A stretch of DNA of 64,000 bases. Origin: Nonomuraea solani. GTDB lineage: Bacteria; Actinomycetota; Actinomycetes; Streptosporangiales; Streptosporangiaceae. Made by a program: the position numbers and the translations under genes. Numbering within the stretch: the first letter of the stretch is position 1; each line of letters opens with the position of its first letter. The stretch covers positions 186,001 through 250,000 of the forward strand of contig NZ_FNVT01000019.1 of assembly GCF_900108335.1 (NCBI RefSeq). The letters are read 5' to 3'. Below, piece by piece: positions 57,212 to 64,000 of the stretch. The notes under the pieces are model-generated. The model made no database searches and was not told the DNA's origin. It worked only from the letters and a program-made list of their open reading frames with translations.

Positions 57212-58198
57212 TGAACTCTCCCTGGGGTGGAGCTCGGTCTGGAGCACCATCCGCACCGCCGGGCGGGCCGGGTTGTCGATGCGGCCGGCCAGCAGTTGCG
57301 CGGCCGCCCGCCCCAGCTCGTACGTCGACTGCCGGACCGTGCTCAATCCCGGCCGGAACAGCCGCGCCCACGGGATGTCGTCGAACCCGATCACCCCCAG
57401 CCGCCCAGGGACGATGGGCACCTCACGCTCGGTCAGGCACTCGACGGCGCCCACGGTCATGAGGTTGTTGGCCGCGAACACCGCGTCCATCTCCACCCCC
57501 TCGTCGAGCAGCGCCGCCATCGCCGAGTAGCCGCCCTCCTCGCGGAAGTCCGCGTGCCGGATCAGCGCACGGTCCTGCGGCACCCCGAAGGCCCGCAGCG
57601 CCCGCAGGTGGCCGCGCAACCGCCGCATGGCGGTGGACATCCGCCGGGGCCCCGTGATGCAGGCGATCCGCCGGTAGCCCGACTCCAGCAGGTGGGTCGT
57701 GGCCTGCTCGGCGCCCTTCTCGTTGTCCACCAGGACGGCGTCCACCTCGGTCTCGGCCAGCTCCCTGTCGATGGTGACCACGGCGGTCCCCGCCGCCACC
57801 AGGGCGCTGATGTCGGTGGAGTCGTCGGCGGGCGAGATGATCACGCCGGCCACGTTGTCGGCCAGCGCCACCGCGATGTACTCCGCCTCCCGCTCCCGGC
57901 TCTCGTCGGTGTTGCAGAGCACCACCGAGTAGCCGAACCGCCGTCCCCCGTCCTCCACCCCGCGCACGAGCGAGGTGAAGAACGGGTTTCCGACGTCCGA
58001 GACGAGCATCGCCCACAGCGTGGTCTGCCTGCGCCTGAGGTTGCGCGCCACGCCGTTGGGCCGGTAGCCGAGCTCACGGACCGCCGCGTGCACCAGGGCG
58101 GCCAGTTCCGGGTTGACCGTCGAGCGGCCGTTGAGCACGCGCGAGACCGTGGCCGCGGAGACCCCGGCGTGGCGGGCGACATCTTGGATCTTGAGCCT
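57212..58198 (-). pseudogene. second LacI-family repressor without start or stop codon
   Basis: The body is a full LacI: LKIQDVARHAGVSAATVSRV (HTH), GYRPNGVARNLRRRQTTLWA, VSDVGNPFFTSLVRGVEDGG, VFAANNLMTVGAVECL, GFDDIPWARLFRPGLSTVRQ and the end ELHPRESS. However, where Met should stand, two codons before Lys-Ile-Gln, the codon is AGG (58196-58198). No ATG/GTG/TTG precedes the HTH in frame after a TAA at 58208; only a rare ATT (58202-58204) behind AGAGGTGAG could serve. At the other end no stop follows RESS and the frame runs on about 70 codons through the terminator. A GTG at 58138 would lose the HTH. Confidence 0.65.
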
Positions 58199-58199
58199 G

Positions 58200-58211
58200 G
58201 AAATCGATTAC
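58200..58211. promoter_or_regulatory. LacI-type operator at the start of the second lacI
   Basis: GAAATCGATTAC matches the consensus of this locus at 10 of 12 positions and overlaps the start region of the second lacI and the stop codon of the DUF2961 tail. It suggests autoregulation or a site moved there by deletion. Confidence 0.55.
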
Positions 58212-58460
58212 TCACCTCTGGGAAACGGCAGGCGTTCCGCCACCGGCGCGAGCCCGAACGGGCGGTGCGGAAGGGTCTGGTATAAGTACGCGACCGAGGA
58301 GAAGCCGTCCGAGCGCTTGTTGGCGTGGCCGTGCTCGATCGTCACCCTGATGGACTCGCTGAAGGTGATCGGGGCCTCGATGTGGAAGCGGTAGAGGGAG
58401 ATCTCGCCGCTCCAGTTGTCACCGCCGGCATGGTGATGCCGTGGTACGGCGCGTGGTAGG
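58208..58460 (-). pseudogene. C-terminal remnant of a DUF2961 gene with frameshift
   Basis: On the minus strand, WTYHAPYHGITMP is followed, one base out of frame, by GGDNWSGEISLYRFHIEAP, ITFSESIRVTIEHGHANKRS and DGFSSVAYLYQTLPHRPFG, ending LPFPRGE and TAA at 58208. Both sides match the C-terminal third of DUF2961 proteins; a base appears to be lost in CCGGC (CCCGGC expected). The first two thirds of the gene are absent upstream. An N-terminal DUF2961 stub lies 3 kb away at 55.0-55.2 kb but in an order that does not allow a single simple deletion. Confidence 0.65.
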
Positions 58461-58495
58461 TCCAGCCCGTCCTGGGCCGAGTCCGCCCTGCACGA

Positions 58496-58590
58496 GGAGC
58501 CTCCTGAACCGACAGCACCCTGGGTTGGGAGCCTCCAGGACCGGGTGCCCTCAGCGCTCGGAGCCCTCAGGACTCGGAGCCTCCTGGGCC
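58496..58590. repeat. degenerate 14-bp direct repeats
   Basis: Four related copies: GAGCCTCCTGAACC (58496), GAGCCTCCAGGACC (58529), GAGCCCTCAGGACT (58561) and GAGCCTCCTGGGCC (58577). Spacing is irregular (33, 32, 16 bases). They lie upstream of the giant ATPase gene and contain no gene. Not a CRISPR. Confidence 0.5.
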
Positions 58591-58651
58591 ACGGGGATGC
58601 CCACGTACCAGGCCGGAGCCTTTTGTCGGGGCGGCCGCGTAAGGTTCCCGC

Positions 58652-61600
58652 ATGGCGATGCTCATCGGACGGGAACGACCCGCCGCCGTTCTACGTGGCG
58701 AGGTCGAGCGCGCGCTGAGCACCCATGGGGCACTGGTGCTCGTGACAGGCGAGCCCGGGATCGGCAAGAGCACGCTGGTGGCGAGCGCGGTGGAGGAGGC
58801 CGTTCACGGGGGCGCCCGGCTGCTGACCGGCGCCTGCTGGGAGGGCGAGGGCGCGCCAGGCTACTGGCCCTGGGTGCAGGTGCTGCGCCAACTCGCCCCG
58901 GACACAACCCCACAGGACCTGGCAGGGCCGGACGGAGAGGCGTTCCAGCTCTATGACGCGGTGACGGCCCTGCTGGTCGAGGCGTCCCGAGAGCAACCGG
59001 TGGTAGTGGTGCTCGAGGATTTGCACTGGGCGGACGCGGCGTCGCTGCGACTGCTGGAGTTCGTGGTGGGGCACGCGTGGTTCGAACGGCTGCTGGTGAT
59101 CGGCACCTACCGCGACGCCGAGGTGGACGGGCCGCTCAGCCTGCCCTTGGAGGCCAAGGCCACCACCCTGGCCTTGACCGGCCTGGACCACGAAGAGGTG
59201 GGCCGTCTGGTGGCGCGTACGACGGGGGTGTCCCCTGGAGAGGAACTGATCTCCGAGATCCACCAGCGAACCGGCGGCAACCCATTCTTCGTCGAACAAA
59301 CCGCCCGCCTGTGGCAGGGCGGCAGCCCCCTCGCCACGATCCCACCCGGGGTGGACGCGGCGATCCGACGCCGCTTGTCCCGCCTCCCGGACGGGACCCG
59401 CGAGGTGCTGCGAATGGCGGCGGTCCTGGGCCGCAAGTTCACCGACCAGTCCCTCGCCACAGCCCTCACCTCACCCCCAGACCCCCAGCCCACGCTTCCC
59501 ACTTCGCCACAAGTCCCCCTGACTCCTCCACCCCCAATCCCCCAAAGCACCCCGCCCGCAGGCGTTCCTGCCGCGCCTCTCACCTCACCCACAGACTCGG
59601 TGATCGCGCCTCTCACCTCACCTACAGACTCCGTGGCTACGGCTCCCACCTCACTTACAGCCGTCCCGACGGCGCCTCCCACCCCGCCAGGGGACTCCTT
59701 GGCGGTGCCTTCCGACTCGCTCACAGGCATCCTGTCCCCAGTAACACAAGACGTGCTGCAGCAAGGTCAGATAGGCACGACCCCGGCCACCGCTCCCGCC
59801 GCCCAGGCCGAAGCTGCCCCCGTCCCCGCAGCCCCGACGGGACTTACCCCTGTCCCACCAGTCGGGGCCCCGTCGGGACCTGCCCTTGTCCCACCAGCCG
59901 GAGCCCCGTCGGAACCTGCCGCCGTTTCACCAACCATGGCCCCGGCGACGCCTTCAAGCGTCCCACCAGCCCCCACCCTGGCCCGCCCTTCAGCCGTCCC
60001 ATCTGCCGCTGACCCAGCGTGGCCCTCGACCGTCCAATCAGCCACCAGCCCAGCGTCGCCCTCAACCGTCACACCGGCCGCCCGCCCAGCTCCGCCCTCG
60101 ACCATCACCTCACCCACCGGCGCGGGTGCACCCCACACCATCACCGGCTTCTCCGACGGGGCGGTGCGCAGGGCGCTTGACCAGGCGGTGTCGGCCAAGC
60201 TGGTCACCTCACTCGGCACCGGACGGTACGCCTTCGTGCACGACCTGGTCCGCGAGACCCTCTACGCCGAACTCGACGCGGCCGGCGCCCGTGCCCGGCA
60301 TGCGGCCGCACTGCGCGCCCTCGAGCCGGCGTTGCCCGCGATCAGGGCCCACCACGCCTACCTGGCCGCCGTACCAGATGCTCCTGACCTGCTACTGGCC
60401 GCCGCCAAGGACGCCGAGGCACGGCTGGCGGAGGAGGAGGCCGTCGGGCACTATCGCCATGCCCTGGAACTGACGCCCACGTCAGACCCACGTCGGCGAG
60501 CCACGATCGCCCTCGACCTCGGCGTGGCACAACACCGGGCCGGAGACACGGCCGCAGGCGTACGCACGCTGGACGCGGCCATCGCGATCACCCGCCGCCT
60601 CGACGCCCCCGACCTGCTGGCGATCACCGCGCTGAAGCTGCACGAGCTCTGCTACGACGGCCAGGGCCGCTGGACCGACTTCGTCCACGAGGCCCACCAC
60701 CACCTCACTCATCTGGCCCCCCGGCTCAGCCCGACCGACCCTTCCGTCCGAACCCACCCGACCGGCCACCGGACCGGCCGGATCCACCCTTCCGGCCCAA
60801 CCCACCCGACCAGCGGGACCTACCCTTCCGGCTCAACCGGCTCAACCGGCTCAACCGGCTCAACCGGCTCAACCGGCTCAACTGCAGCGAACCACAGCCA
60901 CCTGAACAAGGCAGCCACCGCCCCCGCCGCACTCGCCGACCACCCACACGGGGCGTCCCTCACCCCTGCGCCGAACTGCAGCCACCCCCAAGACCCGGCC
61001 ACCAATCCCGGGACCCCTGACGACCACCCCCACGGCCCGCCCGCCAACGCTGGGCTGCCTGACAACCACTTCCACAGCCCGGCCACCGACCCCGGGCCGC
61101 TGGACAACCGTCTCCATTCCTCGGCCACCAACCCTGAGCTGCCCGACAACCACCTCCACAACTCGGCCACCGACCTCAGGCCGACTGGCATCCACGAGGG
61201 CAAGCCGGTCTCTGCCCCCACGCCAGACCTCAACCGCCCGCATGCCCCGACCACCGACTTCGGGCTGCTGCCTGACCACCGCCTGAACGAGGCGACTTCC
61301 GTCTCCTCACCGGGCCGCAACCCCCTGGATGCCCCCACCGTCGCCCACACGTCAAACCACCAGCACCTGGAGGACCTCGCCGTCGTCCCAGTGCCGGGCA
61401 GCGGCCATCTGGGCGATCCCGGCACCCTCCCCGCGCCGGACCAGGGATACCCGCAGGAGGCGGACGACGATGGTGAGCGGCTGGAGGTGGCGGCTCGGGA
61501 GTTGAGTGCCGTTGCGGCGGAGTTGGCCAGGCGGGGTGCGGACGACGAGGCGCTCGGGTTCAGTCTGCTGGCCAGGCTGGGCGTCATCTGGGGTCCTGGC

Positions 61601-63043
61601 ACCACGGTCGAGCGGCTGGCGATCACCGAGGAGCTGCTGGCGGTGGCGCGGCGCACGCGGGACACGCAGCTCGAACTGACCGCCCGGTCCTGGCGGGTGG
61701 GGGCGCTGCTGGAGCTGGGCGATCCTCGTTGCCTGAGCGAGCAACGCACCTTCGTCGGGCGGGCGGAGGGGTCCGAGCTGGCGTTGTTCCAGCATGAGGC
61801 CACGGTGCTGAAGGCCATGTTCACCACGTTCACCGGCCGCTTCGACGAGGTGGACGCCCACATCGACGCCGCCTACGAGCTGGGCCGGCAACCCGGCATC
61901 GGCAGGCGGGAGCTGCGCTGGATGCAACGCTGGTCGGCGGCGATGGTGCGGGGCCGGCTCGACGTGGCCGACGACGTACTGGCCGAGGTGGAGCGGGCGG
62001 GCCTGCACTTCCCGCTCCACCGCGCGGTGACGGAGGTGCAGCGGGGCGGCGGGAGCGAGGCCGCGATGCGGCATCTGGCGGAGATCATGGCCACCGGTGA
62101 GCAGTATCTGCGCTGGATGGCGCCGCTGTGGCTGCGGTTCCAGGCGCAGGCCGCCGCCCTGTCGAAGGATCCCGTGCTGTGCGAGCACGCCAGGGCCGCC
62201 ATCGCCCCGTACATCGGCCAATGGGGTCTGACGGCCACCGTCGCCGTCGAGGGCCCGTTCGCGCACTGGGCGGCCGTACTCGACGCGGCCCAGGAACGCT
62301 GGGACACCGCCATCGACGGCTTCACCTCGGCCTATCGCGCCGCCGACCTCCTCGGTGCCCGGCCCTGGTCGATCGAGTCGCGGGCCCGCCTGGCCGAAGT
62401 GCTCCAGGCCAGGGGCGACGACGCCTCCGCGCTCATCGAGCAGGTCGAGCGGGACGCGGCTGATCTCGGCATGCGTGTACGCCTGCCGCGCCCCGGCGCC
62501 AACGCCTTCCGCTTCGACGGCGAGGTGTGGACGTTGACGTTCGCGGGGCGGACCGTGCACCTGCCGGACTCCAAGGGGCTGGCCGACCTGCGGGTCCTCA
62601 TCGGCCGGCCCGGGAGCGACGTGTCTGCGGTCGAGCTGCTCAATCCCTCGGGTGGGCAGGTCGTTGTCGCGGCGCGGAGCATGGGTGGTGACGACGTACT
62701 CGATGACGAGGCGAGGAGGCGTTATCGGCGGCGGCTCGAACTGCTCGACGACGAGATAGACCGGGCGGCGGAGCTGGGCGACGACCGCCGCGCCGCCACC
62801 CTCGACGCCGAGCGGCAGGCCCTGCTGGACGAGCTACGCGCCGCCGCCGGGCTCGGCGGCCGCCCGCGACGGCTCGGCGACGAGGCCGAACGCGCCCGCA
62901 AGGCGGTCACCAACCGCATCCGCAACACGCTGCGCCAACTCGACCAGCGCCACCCCGAACTGGCCTCCCACCTGCGCACCTCCGTCTCCACCGGCGCCAC
63001 CTGCCGCTACCAGCCCACTCCTGAAGTGCGCTGGTCACCCTGA
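58652..63043 (+). CDS. giant AAA/STAND-type ATPase with two low-complexity insertions
   Basis: 1463 residues, no signal peptide. N-terminal AAA ATPase of the LuxR/MalT-like type: LIGRERPAAVLRGEVERAL, Walker A VTGEPGIGKSTLV, Walker B VVVVLEDLHWADAASLRLL, IGTYRD sensor and RTGGNPFFVEQTARL. Residues about 275-495 are a Pro/Ser/Thr/Ala insertion (TSPTDSVIAPLTSPTDSVAT and so on). Helical repeats follow (SAKLVTSLGTGRYAFVHDLV, RHALELTPT), then a second insertion at about 690-930 with GST repeats and His/Asn/Asp-rich units. The C-terminus (VWTLTFAGRTVHLPDSKGLA; RIRNTLRQLDQRHPELASHL) is the end domain of these ATPases; no LuxR HTH is present. Probably a signal-responsive regulator or scaffold. The inserts are unlike its core. 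Confidence 0.85.
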   Translation: MAMLIGRERPAAVLRGEVERALSTHGALVLVTGEPGIGKSTLVASAVEEAVHGGARLLTGACWEGEGAPGYWPWVQVLRQLAPDTTPQDLAGPDGEAFQLYDAVTALLVEASREQPVVVVLEDLHWADAASLRLLEFVVGHAWFERLLVIGTYRDAEVDGPLSLPLEAKATTLALTGLDHEEVGRLVARTTGVSPGEELISEIHQRTGGNPFFVEQTARLWQGGSPLATIPPGVDAAIRRRLSRLPDGTREVLRMAAVLGRKFTDQSLATALTSPPDPQPTLPTSPQVPLTPPPPIPQSTPPAGVPAAPLTSPTDSVIAPLTSPTDSVATAPTSLTAVPTAPPTPPGDSLAVPSDSLTGILSPVTQDVLQQGQIGTTPATAPAAQAEAAPVPAAPTGLTPVPPVGAPSGPALVPPAGAPSEPAAVSPTMAPATPSSVPPAPTLARPSAVPSAADPAWPSTVQSATSPASPSTVTPAARPAPPSTITSPTGAGAPHTITGFSDGAVRRALDQAVSAKLVTSLGTGRYAFVHDLVRETLYAELDAAGARARHAAALRALEPALPAIRAHHAYLAAVPDAPDLLLAAAKDAEARLAEEEAVGHYRHALELTPTSDPRRRATIALDLGVAQHRAGDTAAGVRTLDAAIAITRRLDAPDLLAITALKLHELCYDGQGRWTDFVHEAHHHLTHLAPRLSPTDPSVRTHPTGHRTGRIHPSGPTHPTSGTYPSGSTGSTGSTGSTGSTGSTAANHSHLNKAATAPAALADHPHGASLTPAPNCSHPQDPATNPGTPDDHPHGPPANAGLPDNHFHSPATDPGPLDNRLHSSATNPELPDNHLHNSATDLRPTGIHEGKPVSAPTPDLNRPHAPTTDFGLLPDHRLNEATSVSSPGRNPLDAPTVAHTSNHQHLEDLAVVPVPGSGHLGDPGTLPAPDQGYPQEADDDGERLEVAARELSAVAAELARRGADDEALGFSLLARLGVIWGPGTTVERLAITEELLAVARRTRDTQLELTARSWRVGALLELGDPRCLSEQRTFVGRAEGSELALFQHEATVLKAMFTTFTGRFDEVDAHIDAAYELGRQPGIGRRELRWMQRWSAAMVRGRLDVADDVLAEVERAGLHFPLHRAVTEVQRGGGSEAAMRHLAEIMATGEQYLRWMAPLWLRFQAQAAALSKDPVLCEHARAAIAPYIGQWGLTATVAVEGPFAHWAAVLDAAQERWDTAIDGFTSAYRAADLLGARPWSIESRARLAEVLQARGDDASALIEQVERDAADLGMRVRLPRPGANAFRFDGEVWTLTFAGRTVHLPDSKGLADLRVLIGRPGSDVSAVELLNPSGGQVVVAARSMGGDDVLDDEARRRYRRRLELLDDEIDRAAELGDDRRAATLDAERQALLDELRAAAGLGGRPRRLGDEAERARKAVTNRIRNTLRQLDQRHPELASHLRTSVSTGATCRYQPTPEVRWSP
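60828..60881 (+). repeat. six perfect copies of a 9-bp minisatellite in the ATPase gene
   Basis: CCGGCTCAA is repeated six times without change (60828-60881). It encodes Gly-Ser-Thr repeats inside the second low-complexity insertion. Because the unit is a multiple of three, copy changes leave the frame open. Perfect identity implies recent expansion. Confidence 0.9.
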
Positions 63044-63123
63044 CTGTGAGCTCCGGCGATGAATGGCCGGGGAGCCCGGAGCCATCTGGCCGAGGATGCT
63101 TCCGGGTCGGCCAGCTGGCTCTT

Positions 63124-63288
63124 TTAGCGGCGGGCGCGAGGACCTCGGTGGCCTTGGCGATGGGCTTCGGCGCCGGGTTTGGCGTAGCGCATGGCGGTGC
63201 GGGGGTTCTTGTGGCGGGTCTTGCCCATGAGCTGCAGGGGGATCTCGGCGTCGCCGAGGTGGGTGGCGGCGCTGTGGCGTCGCCGGCG
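63124..63288 (-). pseudogene. C-terminal relic of a tyrosine integrase
   Basis: On the minus strand the frame reads RRRHSAATHLGDAEIPLQLM, GKTRHKNPRTAMRYAKPGAE, AHRQGHRGPRARR, then stops. This is the end of a phage-type integrase: the R-H-S-A-A-T-H-L box, the histidine of KTRHKN and the nucleophilic Tyr in TAMRYAKPG. The first 300 or so residues, with the first catalytic Arg and the arm-binding domain, are missing. No att site or tRNA was recognised next to it. Confidence 0.7.
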
Positions 63289-63363
63289 CCCATCCGCTGA
63301 TCGTCTGGCTGGAGCTGTCATCCCCTCAAGCTGTTTGTGCAGGTGAAGCTCCTGGCCTCCGTG

Positions 63364-64000
63364 TCACATACCTCGTCCGCCGATGCCGCCTTCGGGGGCG
63401 ATCTCGTCGATGCGGGCGATCTCGTCGGCGGTCAGCTTGAGGTCGGCGGCGGCGATGTTGTGCGCGACGCGCTCCGGGCTGCGCGATCCCGGGATCGGAA
63501 CGATGTAGTCCTTCTTGGCCAGCAGCCAGGCCAGGGCGAGCTGGGCCAGGGTGACGCCCTTGCTCTGCGCGAGCTTGGCGAGCTCACCGGCGATGGCCAG
63601 GTTCTGCTCGAAGTTCTCCGGGGCCCACCAGGGAATGCGCTGACGGAAGTCGCCGGCGTCGTAGTGCTGGCGGGACCTGACGGCGCCGCTGAGGAAGCCA
63701 CGGGCGAGCGGGGAGTAGGCGACGAGCCCGATGCCGAGCTCCTCCAGTACGGGGAAGAACCGCTCAGAGTCGTGGGCGAAGATCGAGTACTCGTGTTGCA
63801 GGACCGAGATCGGGTGCACCCCGTGGGCACGCCGGATGGAGTCGGCGTCGGTGTTGGACAGGCCGAGATACCTGACCTTGCCGGCATCGACGAACTCCTT
63901 CATCACGCCCACCACGTCCTCGATCGGGACGCTGGGGTCGGGGCCGTGCTGGTAGAGCACGTCGATCACGTCGACGTTCAGGTTGCGCAGGCTGGTCTCG
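63364..64000 (-). CDS. aldo/keto reductase (5' end outside window)
   Basis: The frame is open to the right edge, so the N-terminus with the catalytic Tyr lies beyond it. The visible 211 residues are the C-terminal two thirds of an AKR: LNVDVIDVLYQHGPDPSVPI with the catalytic His, GKVRYLGLSNTDADSIRRA, VLQHEYSIFAHDSERFFPVL, LVAYSPLARGFLSGAV and the NADP-phosphate loop IVPIPGSRSPERVAHNIAAA. It is closest in style to the YghZ/potassium-channel-beta-like reductases. It differs from the AKR at 18.4 kb. Stop TGA at 63364. Confidence 0.88.
   Translation of the reverse strand, partial: ETSLRNLNVDVIDVLYQHGPDPSVPIEDVVGVMKEFVDAGKVRYLGLSNTDADSIRRAHGVHPISVLQHEYSIFAHDSERFFPVLEELGIGLVAYSPLARGFLSGAVRSRQHYDAGDFRQRIPWWAPENFEQNLAIAGELAKLAQSKGVTLAQLALAWLLAKKDYIVPIPGSRSPERVAHNIAAADLKLTADEIARIDEIAPEGGIGGRGM

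Noticed and set aside
58138..58140. GTG 58138 as start of the second LacI
   Set aside because: It lies inside the helix-turn-helix and would remove the DNA-binding helices, while the sequence upstream is clearly homologous in frame.
60828..60881. Short regular repeats that could suggest a CRISPR array
   Set aside because: Units are contiguous 9-mers without spacers, and in frame within a coding sequence.
1..64000. tRNA, rRNA, known riboswitch or CRISPR
   Set aside because: None was recognised by eye on either strand; a covariance-model scan would be decisive.

Overview
The window is very GC-rich, with dense, often overlapping genes and many GTG/TTG starts. It carries IdeR/DtxR-type iron regulation, an MbtH protein, a chromosomal rifamycin phosphotransferase, nSTAND/TPR and HTH-WD40 proteins and many TetR/GntR/LacI/MFS genes. 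This points to a large-genome filamentous actinomycete, probably Streptosporangiaceae/Nonomuraea-like. That placement is inference from gene content, not a search. The content is accessory: sugar and amino-acid catabolism, efflux, regulators and decayed specialised-metabolism genes.

Layout. 0-2.3 kb: the C-terminal part of an nSTAND-TPR protein translationally coupled to a small membrane coiled-coil protein. 2.5-12.9 kb: Rho-N-like basic protein, hemerythrin, PadR regulator with membrane partner, proline iminopeptidase, two MFS pumps, a FrnE/DsbA-type protein, a stand-alone UMP kinase paralogue, a leucine-rich repeat protein, an NmrA-like reductase and two unknowns. 13-15.8 kb: a collapsed HTH-WD40 pseudogene, a secreted protein and a tyrosine-recombinase-like protein without its catalytic residues. 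15.8-22.9 kb: GNAT, TetR/FAD-monooxygenase with tandem operators, aldo/keto reductase, TetR/serine hydrolase, and a three-domain secreted amidase. 23.1-28.5 kb: a xanthine-dehydrogenase operon reduced to a 120-residue fusion, AEC transporter, VOC protein, GH13 enzyme, carboxymuconolactone decarboxylase-like protein, and a luciferase-like oxidoreductase behind a MerR/SoxR-type promoter. 28.6-33.3 kb: dihydroxyacetone-kinase-like enzyme, MHS transporter, DapA-family aldolase/dehydratase and FCD-GntR regulator around a 16-bp palindrome. 33.3-36.8 kb: hydrolase/TetR pair, TauD-like dioxygenase, SnoaL-like protein, LspA.

36.9-40.0 kb holds the remains of a catecholate siderophore cluster (SIP, MbtH, collapsed NRPS, aryl carrier protein, truncated isochorismate synthase, DhbA-like dehydrogenase) behind a good iron box. 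40.1-43.4 kb: rifamycin phosphotransferase and a CheB-type methylesterase. 43.4-51.3 kb is a seven-gene, end-overlapping operon: two different FAD amine oxidases, two tandem substrate-binding lipoproteins and one polyamine-type ABC transporter, facing a UTRA-GntR regulator and its inverted repeat. 51.4-52.9 kb: a class V aminotransferase and an XRE regulator. 53-58.5 kb is a decayed LacI-controlled sugar locus: one intact LacI, one LacI lacking a start codon, an isomerase with an in-frame TAG, stubs of DUF2961 and FGGY-kinase genes, and repeated GAAATCGATTTC-type operators. 58.6-63.0 kb: one 1463-residue AAA/STAND ATPase carrying two long low-complexity insertions with a perfect nonamer minisatellite. 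63.1-64 kb: an integrase C-terminal relic and an aldo/keto reductase cut by the window end.

The most unusual overall pattern is the number of genes that keep their true N- and/or C-terminus but have lost the middle (HTH-WD40, xanthine dehydrogenase, NRPS, isochorismate synthase, MFS, DUF2961/FGGY kinase). Either this is a real deletion hot zone, or the assembly has collapsed. Long reads would tell.
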